A stretch of DNA of 64,000 bases from Rhodococcus sp. 14-2470-1b (GCF_002259415.1 NZ_NPFY01000011.1:124001-188000), one strand, 5' to 3'. Positions 34,342 through 42,959 are shown, counted from the first letter of the stretch. Notes: generated by a model from the sequence alone, not told the origin. Program-made: numbers and translations.

Positions 34342-35339
34342 CCGAAGGGCAGGAGAGAAGCCTGCAGGGAGGATCCAGGGCAGGGGCACCGACGGCTCTG
34401 GTTACTGGGGTCGCGGGACAGGACGGTAGTTACCTGTCGGAGGCTCTCGTCGAGATGGGCTGGGCCGTACACGGTGTGGCCAAGCCAGGGTCGACGGAGG
34501 TCGTCGACGATGTCACGATGCACGCGACCGACCTCGGTGAGCCGGGGGCGGCCTCGACGCTCGTACGCGCGGTGGACCCGGACTACGTCTTCCACCTGGC
34601 GGGCATCTCCTCGGTCTGGAGGTCGTGGAACGATCCTGTGCTGACCACCCGTGTCAACGGTGTCTCGGCAGCGTCGCTCCTGGATGCCTGCTTCTCGCAT
34701 CAGGAGGCGTCGGGCAAGCGTGTGATGGTGATCAACGCGTCCAGCGCAGAGATCTTCGCAGGCTCGGGAATCGCGATGCAGAACGAGGAAACACCGATCG
34801 CTCCCACCTCACCGTACGGCGCATCGAAAGCACTCAGTCACAACATGGTCCAGGTCTATCGCGCGCGCGGGCTGGAAGCCACCAACGCAATTCTGTACAA
34901 CCACGAGTCGCCGCGTCGGCCGGAGACGTTCGTCACCCGCAAGATCACCAAAGCAGCGGCAGCGATCGCACGAGGAACGCAGAGCGTCATCGAACTCGGC
35001 AGCACGTCCGCACAGCGCGACTGGGGTTGGGCGCCGGATTACGTGGCAGCCCTGGTCAAGATGGCGGAATACGCCAAGGGAGACGACTTCGTCGTGGCGA
35101 CGGGACGAGCTCACTCCGTCGCGGACTTCGTCGCCGCTGCACTGTCGACCGTCGGAATCACGGACTGGCAGAGCTACGTACGCGGAGATCCCGACATGCT
35201 GAGGCCGGCCGATTCGGCGAGAATGGTCGGCGACGCGTCCAAGGCACGCGAGATTCTGGGGTGGGGGCCGACCATGAACTTCGAGCAAATCGTCGAAGCC
35301 ATGGTCCAATTCGACATGAGCGAGGAGTTGGCAGCATGA
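34338..35339 (+). CDS. Second GMD-like SDR (dehydratase paralogue or 4-keto reductase)
   Basis: 333 residues, GTG start overlapping the gmd stop (GTGA). It keeps GVAGQDG, ASSAEIF, YGASKALSH and the GMD marks NHESPRR and RDWGWAPDYVAAL, so by motif it is closer to GMD than to fucose synthase. Two GMDs in a row are unexpected; one may have changed to a reductase giving GDP-rhamnose or GDP-6-deoxytalose, or the pair may form a heteromer. N-terminal 15 residues ([15 protein letters not shown]) are an unstructured extension. Confidence 0.8.
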   Translation: MTEGQERSLQGGSRAGAPTALVTGVAGQDGSYLSEALVEMGWAVHGVAKPGSTEVVDDVTMHATDLGEPGAASTLVRAVDPDYVFHLAGISSVWRSWNDPVLTTRVNGVSAASLLDACFSHQEASGKRVMVINASSAEIFAGSGIAMQNEETPIAPTSPYGASKALSHNMVQVYRARGLEATNAILYNHESPRRPETFVTRKITKAAAAIARGTQSVIELGSTSAQRDWGWAPDYVAALVKMAEYAKGDDFVVATGRAHSVADFVAAALSTVGITDWQSYVRGDPDMLRPADSARMVGDASKAREILGWGPTMNFEQIVEAMVQFDMSEELAA

Positions 35340-35959
35340 CAGCGGTAGAAAAGCCCCAGGTCCAGGGTGAGGTGCAGGGTGAGGTTCACCATGTCTCGGA
35401 CTACAAGATGCAGGACATCTCGCTGACGCGCAAGATCCGAAATCGGATCGGCACGTTGGGTTTCAACATGATCGTGACCTACATTCCGTCGCACTTCGTT
35501 CGCCAGAACTTCCTTCGGGCCTTCGGCGCGACGATCGGCAAGGACACCTCGATCTTCCGTGGAACGACGATCCTCGACATCGAGAACCTCGTCATCGGTG
35601 AGGCGTGCTCCATCGGCTTCCGGTGCATGTTCGACGCTCGCGGCGGAATCACCATCGGCGACAACGTCGTCATCGCCAGCGACACCCACATCATCGGCGG
35701 CTACCACGATCACAACGATCCCACGTTCAAGCCGATTCTCGAACCGTGTGTGATCGGCGATTACGTGTGGATCGCCAGCCGCAGCACGGTGCTCAGCGGG
35801 GTGACCATCGGACGTGGCGCCGTCGTCGGTGGCTGCTCGATGGTGCGCAAGGACGTCGGCGAGCTCGAAGTCGTGGCCGGGGTTCCCGCGCAGGTCCGCG
35901 GCACCCGCGATCCCGACGCTCTGCAGTACCGCCCGAAATATCGTCCACTGTTCTACTGA
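35336..35959 (+). CDS. Left-handed beta-helix O-acetyltransferase (WcaF/LacA type)
   Basis: 207 residues. After a 60-residue N-terminal region with a hydrophobic stretch (FNMIVTYIPSHFV) come hexapeptide repeats: TILDIENLVIGEACSIGFRC, GGITIGDNVVIASDTHIIGG, CVIGDYVWIASRSTVLSGVT and IGRGAVVGG. The catalytic His is probably in GYHDHND. Likely acetyl-CoA-dependent O-acetylation of a sugar intermediate. The N-terminus has a short QGEVQGEV repeat. ATG overlaps the previous stop. Confidence 0.85.
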   Translation: MTAVEKPQVQGEVQGEVHHVSDYKMQDISLTRKIRNRIGTLGFNMIVTYIPSHFVRQNFLRAFGATIGKDTSIFRGTTILDIENLVIGEACSIGFRCMFDARGGITIGDNVVIASDTHIIGGYHDHNDPTFKPILEPCVIGDYVWIASRSTVLSGVTIGRGAVVGGCSMVRKDVGELEVVAGVPAQVRGTRDPDALQYRPKYRPLFY

Positions 35960-35962
35960 CCC

Positions 35963-36010
35963 CCTTGTGAGTGGAAACGTAGGCCACAGACCACATTTCC
36001 ACGCACAAGG
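35963..36010. repeat. Inverted-repeat element, copy A
   Basis: Two 18-base arms (35963-35980 and 35993-36010) pair with 16 of 18 matches around a 12-base loop; the arm core is GTGAGTGGAAACGTAGG. It starts three bases after the acetyltransferase stop and ends 23 bases before the next start codon. A related element lies at 41720-41775, also directly after a stop codon. Confidence 0.8.
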
Positions 36011-36033
36011 CTCCGAAGGAGCACCCGCCGTTG

Positions 36034-37131
36034 ATGCTGAGCGACTACCGCCTCGTCTACGTCGCCCCCCGATCCGGGGTGGGCGGCGTGGGCGACTACG
36101 CCGACGACTTCGTCGACGCCGTGCGTCCTCACTTCCGGGATGTCGTGGAGCATCGCCACGACGGCCCAGGACACGACTCGGTACGCGATATCCTCCGTCA
36201 CCGCAGGGCAATCGAAGGACTAGTCGACGACCCGGAACGCACCATCGTGCACTGCGAACTGAGCGGTGGATCCGTGGTGCCCTTCTGGGCGACGTGGAAG
36301 CTCGACGGTGATCCGGTCGCGACGGCGACTGTGCACGATCCTCCCGGTTTGGTCTGGTGGCCTGCACGCACCAAGTTCCTCGCCGGACAGAAGGTGCTCA
36401 ACCACGGGTTGCACTACCCGCTGCGTGCGTTGTGGCGAAGGCTCGAGACAGCGGTGGCGGGCGAGCGTACGTTCTTCGCTCTCACCGCGGCAGGCGCGGA
36501 TTCACTGGCACGCGAATATCCCAGGGCCACTGCCGCAGCGAGCACGCTGTTCGTCCCCGAACGCGCCGATCTCACCCCCGCCGAAGACCGTCCCCTCGCC
36601 GTGGGGTTGTTCGGTCTCGTGTACCGCGGCAAAGGCTTCGATCAGATCCAACATCTGCGCGATCGACTTCCTCGCGAGATCGCCATCCGCGTCGCCGGTC
36701 GAGGCACCGAGCAGCTTCCCCCTGTCGACGGTGTCGAGATCGTCGGCGAAGTGAACGGTCCCGACGAGGATGCCTTCTTCGCCTCCATCCGCGCGCTCGT
36801 GGTTCCATACGGCCGACGGACCATCTACGGCGACGCCTTCCCCGCCTCGTCCGTCGTGACCAGGGCGATCGCCTACCAGACACCGATCGTGTGCATGAAG
36901 TACGGGGCACTGGCCGAATCCGACGGCGGCGCAGTGGTCGTCGACGGTGACATCACCGACGTCGCCGACGCCACCGCGGCAGTCGTCACCGACAAGATCG
37001 CGCTCGGCAAGCTCCGACGCGAGGTCGAGGCACTGCGCCGGACGAACACCCCGGAGTTCGTCGTCCAGGACTTCCTGTCCGAGTGGAACAAGGCCGTCGG
37101 CGCCGGCGCCAGCAGGTCGGGTGCGCAGTGA
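36034..37131 (+). CDS. Glycosyltransferase, GT-B fold (GT4-like)
   Basis: 365 residues. N-terminal GVGGVGDYADDFVDAV loop, then HDPPGLVWWPARTKFLAG; C-terminal half with GLFGLVYRGKGFDQI, IRVAGRGTEQLP and a divergent donor motif YGDAFPASSVVTRAIAYQTP. The missing EX7E pattern makes the family less certain than for the first enzyme. The start ATG 36034 follows AAGGAGCAC; a TTG directly before it is possible. It is the only gene in this operon preceded by a gap, which holds repeat copy A. Confidence 0.8.
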   Translation: MLSDYRLVYVAPRSGVGGVGDYADDFVDAVRPHFRDVVEHRHDGPGHDSVRDILRHRRAIEGLVDDPERTIVHCELSGGSVVPFWATWKLDGDPVATATVHDPPGLVWWPARTKFLAGQKVLNHGLHYPLRALWRRLETAVAGERTFFALTAAGADSLAREYPRATAAASTLFVPERADLTPAEDRPLAVGLFGLVYRGKGFDQIQHLRDRLPREIAIRVAGRGTEQLPPVDGVEIVGEVNGPDEDAFFASIRALVVPYGRRTIYGDAFPASSVVTRAIAYQTPIVCMKYGALAESDGGAVVVDGDITDVADATAAVVTDKIALGKLRREVEALRRTNTPEFVVQDFLSEWNKAVGAGASRSGAQ

Positions 37132-38273
37132 ACAGCAATCTGATCAAAGCAGGTGTCGCGGCACTGTGGACGTACGGCGGGCGCGGGATCGGTCTGCTGT
37201 GGACGGTGGCGCTCATCGCCCAGCTCGGAATCGCCGACTACGGCCACTACGCCATGGCGTTCGCACTCGCCGCGATCGTCGCCGCACCCCTCGATCACCC
37301 GTTCGGTGTCCGCTCCATCCGAGTCACCGAGGACGATTATCTGGGTGAGCGCACCACTCGATCCTTGATCGGCGTCGGGCTGATCGTCGTCGGTCTGTGC
37401 ATGATCGAGGTCAACTACATCGCGTGGTTCGCGCTGGTTGTCGCCGGCGGCGAGATGACGTTCAATGCGTTCAAGAGCCGGGCGCTGCGTGACGGGCACC
37501 CGAACATCACCCAGCGGATGGACACCGCGCGTCAAGCTGCGAGTATCGCACTCGCGACCGCGTACCTGTTCCTCGTCGCCGAGCCGACCCTGTTCGTCGC
37601 CAGCCTGCTCTATGTCAGCCCGTACCTTCTCATCGCCGTTCTTGCACTCGCACAGTCCAGGACCTCGCGGCCACGAGCTCCCGGGTCACGGCGTGAGATG
37701 TCGCTGCTGTTCTCGGAGAATCTGGCCAACGCCGTCTACATCCAAGGCGATGTACTGCTGCTCGGATACCTCACCGACAGCACCATCGCCGGGTACTACT
37801 CGGTCGCGTCGGTGACGGCGTGGGCCGTGGCCTTCGTCGGCCAGTCGTTCGGCCACACGTTCCACGAAAAACTCCGTGAAGCAGGTGGACTCGTCTCCGC
37901 GGGACCCGCCCTGAAACACACGGTCCTGCTCGCGTCGGCGGCAGGTTCGCTGCTCCTCGTCGCGGGCGTCGTATTGTTCTTCACCCCCGCGCCGTCCGAG
38001 GTCGCCGGCGCCCTGGCCGTCATGAGCGTCTTCGTCGTCATGCGCGTCGTGAACTACGTGTTCACGACGGTTCTCTATCTGCAACACCGCGATCGGACTC
38101 GCGTCCTCGCCGCCGCCACGCTCGCACCGCTGAAGATGGTGCTGATCCTGTGTCTGTTCCCGCTCGGCGCTGTCGGTGCGGCGATCGCGTCGGTGATCAC
38201 CGACGCAGTGCTGCTTCTGTGGTTCACCCGAGCGCTCTACCGCGTCCCCGTCGAAGAAGAGGTGCTGTCGTGA
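37128..38273 (+). CDS. Wzx-like flippase (MOP superfamily)
   Basis: 381 residues with about ten to twelve membrane helices and no soluble domain. N-terminal pattern NLIKAGVAALWTYGGRGIGLLWTVALIAQ followed by GIADYGHYAMAFALAAI is typical of polysaccharide export proteins that flip lipid-linked repeat units. GTG start overlaps the glycosyltransferase stop. With the Wzy-like polymerase and Wzz/Wzc-like proteins it completes a Wzx/Wzy-type pathway; a priming sugar-phosphate transferase is not in the window. Confidence 0.86.
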   Translation: MNSNLIKAGVAALWTYGGRGIGLLWTVALIAQLGIADYGHYAMAFALAAIVAAPLDHPFGVRSIRVTEDDYLGERTTRSLIGVGLIVVGLCMIEVNYIAWFALVVAGGEMTFNAFKSRALRDGHPNITQRMDTARQAASIALATAYLFLVAEPTLFVASLLYVSPYLLIAVLALAQSRTSRPRAPGSRREMSLLFSENLANAVYIQGDVLLLGYLTDSTIAGYYSVASVTAWAVAFVGQSFGHTFHEKLREAGGLVSAGPALKHTVLLASAAGSLLLVAGVVLFFTPAPSEVAGALAVMSVFVVMRVVNYVFTTVLYLQHRDRTRVLAAATLAPLKMVLILCLFPLGAVGAAIASVITDAVLLLWFTRALYRVPVEEEVLS

Positions 38274-39400
38274 GACGAGCGACATTCCTGCTGTCCAAGG
38301 ACCCCCTGACCGAACACGGTGGCGATATCGCATTGTCGCGCTTGATGATGCAACTGGCTCGCGAAGCCTTCGAGGTCAGGTCGCTGTGCCTGTCCCAGGA
38401 GACCGAGCCGTCACCGGACCCGGATGTCACGCGTGTCGCGAAGCCCACCGTCGATGCCAGGCTCCTGCTGAAATCGCTGCGGCTCGATCGAAGTGTGGTG
38501 CACGGGCGCTACGACGTCGACGCGTTCGTCGACGCAATCGACGCGTCCGAATCCGACGTCTATGTAGCAGAACACAGTTACATGGCCGAACCGTTCATTC
38601 GGTCGGCGAAGTTCGGATCACCGTTCGTCATCAACACCGTCAACACCGAGTCGCAGGTGTGGAAGGTGACGCGCGGACTCACCGGACGAATCGAAGCGCC
38701 ACGCATCCTGCGCGACGAGATCAGGGTGGCCAGGAAGGCCGACGCCGTCGGCACCTACGACGCCGAGGAAGCCGAGATGTACCGCGCCAACGGCGTCGGT
38801 GACGCTCGCTGGATCGATCTGACCCTCGAACCCGCACCGAGGCTCGATCTGAGCGAGACCGCAAAGCGACTGGTGTTCATGGGCACTCGCGGATGGCCGC
38901 CCAACCAGGAGGCCTTCAAGATCGCGCTGCAGTACTGGCCGCAGATCTCCGACGGTATCGACGGCGCCGAACTGTGCATCATCGGCGCCAAAGCAGACGG
39001 CGCCACCGACCCCGACTATCCCGACGGTGTCCGCGACCTGGGGTTCGTCGACGACCTCCAGGAGTTTCTGGGCACCTGCCGCGCACTCATCGCGCCGGTC
39101 GCCACCGGTGGCGGCGTGCGCGTGAAAATTCTCGACGCAGCCAGCAAGGGCCTGCCCGTCGTCGGAACATCGGCCGCCGTCGGATCTCTCGGCTCGATCT
39201 TCGAACTGCCCACCTTCGACGACCCGGAACAGTTCATCGCGGAATGCAGGCGGTACCTGCTGGACCGCAACACGGCCGTCAAAGCCGGGGAGCGACTGTA
39301 CGACCTCAACGCCGAACGGTGGGAACAACGCGCTCCGCACACCTCGGTCGCATCACTGGTGGGCGCGTCCCTCCCCGGCACCTTAGGATCATCGTCATGA
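38270..39400 (+). CDS. Glycosyltransferase, GT4-like
   Basis: 376 residues, GT-B pattern. Visible parts: KDPLTEHGGDIALSRLM at the N-terminus, FVINTVNTESQVWKVTRG in the middle, then FMGTRGWPPNQEAFKIA, GVRDLGFVDDLQEFLGTCRALIAPVATGGGVRVKILDAASKGLPVV. The last block is the donor-binding end of TuaH/GT4-type enzymes. Starts at GTG 38270 within the flippase stop and overlaps the glycosidase start by four bases. Confidence 0.85.
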   Translation: MRRATFLLSKDPLTEHGGDIALSRLMMQLAREAFEVRSLCLSQETEPSPDPDVTRVAKPTVDARLLLKSLRLDRSVVHGRYDVDAFVDAIDASESDVYVAEHSYMAEPFIRSAKFGSPFVINTVNTESQVWKVTRGLTGRIEAPRILRDEIRVARKADAVGTYDAEEAEMYRANGVGDARWIDLTLEPAPRLDLSETAKRLVFMGTRGWPPNQEAFKIALQYWPQISDGIDGAELCIIGAKADGATDPDYPDGVRDLGFVDDLQEFLGTCRALIAPVATGGGVRVKILDAASKGLPVVGTSAAVGSLGSIFELPTFDDPEQFIAECRRYLLDRNTAVKAGERLYDLNAERWEQRAPHTSVASLVGASLPGTLGSSS

Positions 39401-40425
39401 CGCTCAGAGCCCGCCTGATCACCGTCGCCGCCGCCGTGGCGCTCGCACTGGGTGTGACGGCACCGGCCGCGCAGGCCGCCCCGCCGTCGGGACTCGGATT
39501 CTCCAGCGGTGCACCGTTCCTGCGCCTCGACAACGCGACCCTGAACAACGAGCTCGTGGCCGGACGGGAAGTCGGCGCATCCTGGGTGCGCGTCGTGGTC
39601 AACTGGGCTCAGATCGAGACGGCGCCAGGCGTGTTCGACTGGGGCAACACCGATCGCGTCGTCGATGCTGCACGCGCGCAGGGGTACTCGGTGCTCGCGG
39701 TTCTGGCCGGAACTCCCGCATGGGCACAGGGACCCATTCCCAGCCTTCTTCCCGGAGCAGTTCCGGTCGACCCCAACACCTACGGCGCCTTCGCCGGTGC
39801 CGCGGCGGCGCACCTGGGCAACCGCGTCGACTCCTACGAGGTCTGGAACGAACCCAACATCCCGTCGTTCTTCGCACCCGTCGACGCCGCACGCTACGTC
39901 GGGCTGTTGCGTGCCGCCTACCCCGCCATTCACACCGCGGACCCCGGTGCGACGGTGCTGAGTGCGGGCCTCGCGACGACGATCGACATCGGAGCGTGGA
40001 CCGTCGCGCCCGTGACGTTCCTTCAGCAGATGTACGCTGCCGGAGCCGGCGGCTTCATGGATGCCGTTGCGCTGCACCCCTACACGTTCCCCTTCACCGT
40101 GGAGAACGACCCCAACGGACAGTGGGCACAGGTCGACCAGGCGTACGGAACGATGGCAGCCAACGGTGACGGTGGCAAGAAGATCTGGATCACCGAACTG
40201 GGCGCTCCCACCGGCAACGGCCCGATGGCCGTCACCGAGGAAGCCCAAGCCGCGATCATCGGCAGCAGCCTGGCGCAGGCGTCACGGCTCCCCTACGTCG
40301 GACCGGTGTTCGTACATGCGTTGCGCGACGCCGGAACCGACGCCTTCGACTCCGAGCAGAACTACGGACTGCTGCGAGCCGACTTCAGCCGGAAACCGTC
40401 GTTCGCCGTCGTGCAGGGGTCCTGA
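39397..40425 (+). CDS. Secreted glycosidase, clan GH-A (paralogue 3, no tail)
   Basis: 342 residues: Sec signal ending AAQAA (about 28), then the barrel with Glu152 in SYEVWNEPNIPSF and Glu267 in KIWITELGAPT. It lacks the LGFP-like C-terminal domain of the other two paralogues, so it should be freely secreted. Last gene of the plus-arm operon; ATG overlaps the glycosyltransferase stop. Its final 41 bases overlap the end of the convergent TspO-like gene. Confidence 0.85.
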   Translation: MTLRARLITVAAAVALALGVTAPAAQAAPPSGLGFSSGAPFLRLDNATLNNELVAGREVGASWVRVVVNWAQIETAPGVFDWGNTDRVVDAARAQGYSVLAVLAGTPAWAQGPIPSLLPGAVPVDPNTYGAFAGAAAAHLGNRVDSYEVWNEPNIPSFFAPVDAARYVGLLRAAYPAIHTADPGATVLSAGLATTIDIGAWTVAPVTFLQQMYAAGAGGFMDAVALHPYTFPFTVENDPNGQWAQVDQAYGTMAANGDGGKKIWITELGAPTGNGPMAVTEEAQAAIIGSSLAQASRLPYVGPVFVHALRDAGTDAFDSEQNYGLLRADFSRKPSFAVVQGS

Positions 40426-41137
40426 CGACTGCGGTGTACACCCCGACCACCAACGCAGCGGCGACAGCCGTCCACCCCACCGTCGCGTTGTCCAGGTCGC
40501 CCGCCAGCCTGCCCTGCGCGATCCACATAAGGCCCCACACGATGCCGAGCGCCGGGCCGATCGCGCCCCGGGAGTAGGTCGCCAGCCCGACGCCCACGAC
40601 GGCGGCGACGACGAGAACCACCACGGCCCACATCGTCGCCCAGCCCTCGATGCCGAGGTCGACGAGAAAGGCGGTCACATTCGCGATCGTCGCGACGCAC
40701 ACCCACCCGAGATACAAACCCATCGTGCCGTCGGTGACGACCGCGTCGAGCCTGCTCTCCGGCCTGATCGCCTGCGTCGAGACGAACACACGAACGAGCA
40801 CCACGAGCAGTAGCACGATGATCGGCACACTCAGCCACAGCTGATCGAGCTGGATCGACAGAATCCACACCGCGTTCAGAATCATCGACAGGGCGATCGG
40901 CCCGCGAAGCGTCTCCTGCCTCGGTCCCGCGAAGAATTGCCAGATCGCATACGCCGCGAACCCCACGTAGATGACCGACCAGATCGAAAACGCTGGTCCC
41001 GACGGCGCCACCAGCGTCGACGTCGCACTGAGCGCACCGCCCGCAGCCTCCGCGATGGGCGTGCCCACCCACGCCCCCGAACCGATGAACGAGCCCACCA
41101 CGGCCACGATCGCACTGACGAGTATCCCGACTTTCAT
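40385..41137 (-). CDS. TspO/MBR-like membrane protein
   Basis: About 250 residues, seven or so membrane helices, tryptophan-rich: PSGPAFSIWSVIYVGFAAYAIWQ matches the TspO helix-2 region, with LGWVCVATIANVTAFL later. TspO proteins bind tetrapyrroles; this longer form is a poorly described actinobacterial branch. ATG 41137 was chosen at the start of the first helix; a longer N-terminus (to 41236) reads as antisense-like, basic sequence. Its 3' end overlaps the convergent glycosidase by 41 bases. Confidence 0.75.
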   Translation of the reverse strand: MKVGILVSAIVAVVGSFIGSGAWVGTPIAEAAGGALSATSTLVAPSGPAFSIWSVIYVGFAAYAIWQFFAGPRQETLRGPIALSMILNAVWILSIQLDQLWLSVPIIVLLLVVLVRVFVSTQAIRPESRLDAVVTDGTMGLYLGWVCVATIANVTAFLVDLGIEGWATMWAVVVLVVAAVVGVGLATYSRGAIGPALGIVWGLMWIAQGRLAGDLDNATVGWTAVAAALVVGVYTAVVRTPARRRTTVSG

Positions 41138-41156
41138 GGGCCGGAGAATGCCCCGT

Positions 41157-41683
41157 TCAGGACGTCGACAAACGGGTGGGGTGTGGTTCTCCCGACCCTC
41201 GAACGAGCAAGCGCCCGGAAAACTCGTTTCTCGCACGCCTCGTCATGGGCAGGAGCACCACAAATCCCGCGGCGGCAAAGGCCAGCGTCAGGTAGTAGAC
41301 CGAGTGCACCGAACCGGAGGCATCGATGATTACACCACCCAGTGATCCGCCGAGAAAGATGCCGAAGCAGATGATCGATGTATGCACGGTGTTGACCACG
41401 AACGACACCCCGCCGACGCGCATCACCCGCACAGCGAAGGCAGGGTTGAGGCTCACCCCGGCGAGTCCCAGGGCAAGCTCTGATCGAAGCCCGCACGGTC
41501 GGTCAGAATCGGTGAGAAGTAGCTGAAGATCGCGAACACCGCGCCGATGAGCAGCCCACTGGTCGCGTAGGCCAGCCACAATCCCCCGTTCCTCAACTCG
41601 GACAACTGCGCCCGGATCTTCGGTGGCGCAACCGCATCCACGGTAGGCACGAACTTCACAACGACGGGCACGCTAGCAATAGC
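41157..41683 (-). pseudogene. Decayed MFS transporter
   Basis: Two pieces of a major facilitator protein lie in different frames. The upstream piece has AIASVPVVVKFVPTVD then GGLWLAYATSGLLIGAVFAI and ends GFDQ; after a frame change and a lost stretch, the second piece continues NPAFAVRVMRVGG and FVVNTVHTSIICFGIFLGGS to the C-terminus. The first six helices and part of the second half are missing. The upstream break lies close to repeat copy B. Confidence 0.78.
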
Positions 41684-41719
41684 GTATCGATCTGTCCATA
41701 CAAAACGACTCCCCCTATT

Positions 41720-41775
41720 GTGAGTGGAAATGTAGGACCATCGGGTCGCTCCGCAGGGCCTACATTTCCACTTAC
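41720..41775. repeat. Inverted-repeat element, copy B
   Basis: Arms 41720-41736 (GTGAGTGGAAATGTAGG) and 41759-41775 pair at 16 of 17 positions around a 22-base loop. The right end lies three bases from the stop codon of the minus-strand hadAB gene; the left end faces the truncated MFS remnant. The arm is nearly the same as in the element at 35963-36010. Confidence 0.82.
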
Positions 41776-41778
41776 GTG

Positions 41779-42855
41779 TCAGGCGAGCCGGACCGTCGCC
41801 GTAGCGCGGTGGCCGAAGATTCGCTTGCCCTCGAAGGTGGCGTTGAGTGCCACGACCGCGGTACGCGTCTCCGGGTCGAGGGACTTGATCTTTCCACCGA
41901 ACTGAATCTCGGCGGCGCGGTGACTGTCCACGGGAATCGGCGCGGTGAAACGAACGGTGTAGTCCTTCACCGCACCCGGGTCACCGATCCACTCGGTGAG
42001 GTAGCCACCGCCGAGGCCCATGGTGAGCATGCCGTGGGCCAGCACGTTCTCGAGGTCGATGAGCTTGGCGAAACCCTCGCTCCAGTGAATCGGGTTGGCG
42101 TCGCCCGCAACTCCGGCATAGTTGACCAGATCGCCCCGAGTGAGACGAAACGACTTGCCGGGCAACTCGTCTCCGACAGAGACGTCGTCGAAGTTCACCG
42201 ACGCCGACGACGGCACGTCGACGGCGGTCAGCGGCGGGTGCTCCACCTGATCCTCGTCCTCGTCGTGATCAGCTGCACCCGCGCGCGCCGCGAGAGTCGT
42301 CGCGCCCTGCATGACGAGATTCTCCGCAGCCTCGACGATCCCCTTGTCCACGTCACCGTCGCGCCCGATGAGCAGCGTCGTGTACGTGGTCTGCACCAGC
42401 TCACCCCGCTGATTGGAGACGATGTTCTTGGTGACCATCATGTCCTTGCCCATGACCTCCTTGTAGGAGTCGAGCGAGACGTCGCAGTACAGGTGATCGC
42501 CGGCAACGATCGGCTGATGGAACTGGAGGACCTGATCGGTCTGAAGCATCTGACTCAAGTCGAACCCGACGGCGATCTTCTGCAGCAGGCGCTTCTGGGC
42601 CAGCGTGCCGACCAGCGACATGAACGTCAACGGCGCGACGACACTCGAATAACCGAGAGCCTCGGCCGCGTCACCCTCCCAGTGGACGGGGTTGAAGTCC
42701 TGGACTGCACGTGAGTATTCGCGAACCTTCTCGCGTCCGACGTCGTAGTAGTCGGCAGTGCGGTAATGCCGCCCTACCATCGCTCGCACATGTTCGGCAG
42801 GGTCGAAGGTCTCGGCAGGGTCGAAGGTCTCGGCGACTGTCGCATTCTCACTCAT
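41779..42855 (-). CDS. hadAB: Fused (3R)-hydroxyacyl-ACP dehydratase HadA-HadB
   Basis: 358 residues with two hot-dog domains. The first (about 20-180) matches HadA: VGRHYRTADYYDVGREKVREY, PLTFMSLVG, QVLQFHQPIVAGDHLYCDV. The second (about 215-358) matches HadB: DELPGKSFRLTRGDLVNYAG, AHGMLTMGLGGGY, GDPGAVKDYTVRFTAP. Both carry the hydratase motif (DFNPVHW and GDANPIHW). It dehydrates 3-hydroxyacyl-ACP in FAS-II during mycolate or long-chain lipid synthesis. Starts at 42855 or 12 bases upstream; neither has a clear ribosome site. An 18-base repeat duplicates ETFDPA at the N-terminus. Confidence 0.9.
   Translation of the reverse strand: MSENATVAETFDPAETFDPAEHVRAMVGRHYRTADYYDVGREKVREYSRAVQDFNPVHWEGDAAEALGYSSVVAPLTFMSLVGTLAQKRLLQKIAVGFDLSQMLQTDQVLQFHQPIVAGDHLYCDVSLDSYKEVMGKDMMVTKNIVSNQRGELVQTTYTTLLIGRDGDVDKGIVEAAENLVMQGATTLAARAGAADHDEDEDQVEHPPLTAVDVPSSASVNFDDVSVGDELPGKSFRLTRGDLVNYAGVAGDANPIHWSEGFAKLIDLENVLAHGMLTMGLGGGYLTEWIGDPGAVKDYTVRFTAPIPVDSHRAAEIQFGGKIKSLDPETRTAVVALNATFEGKRIFGHRATATVRLA
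42795..42830. repeat. 18-base tandem duplication
   Basis: CGGCAGGGTCGAAGGTCT occurs twice in tandem (42795-42812, 42813-42830), perfect. It encodes the repeated ETFDPA segment near the N-terminus of HadAB and keeps the frame. Confidence 0.9.
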
Positions 42856-42959
42856 TGGACGCAACATACCGGCAAGAGCGCCGCCAGTACACGCGCGGCG
42901 CGCAGCTTGTGGCACGTCATAGGCCCATCGGGCTTACGCCGTTCACCACACGAACATCC

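Noticed and set aside
34338..35339. Naming the second SDR as GDP-fucose synthase
   Set aside because: It keeps GMD-type NHESPRR and RDWG motifs and lacks typical fucose synthase marks; left as paralogue or reductase.
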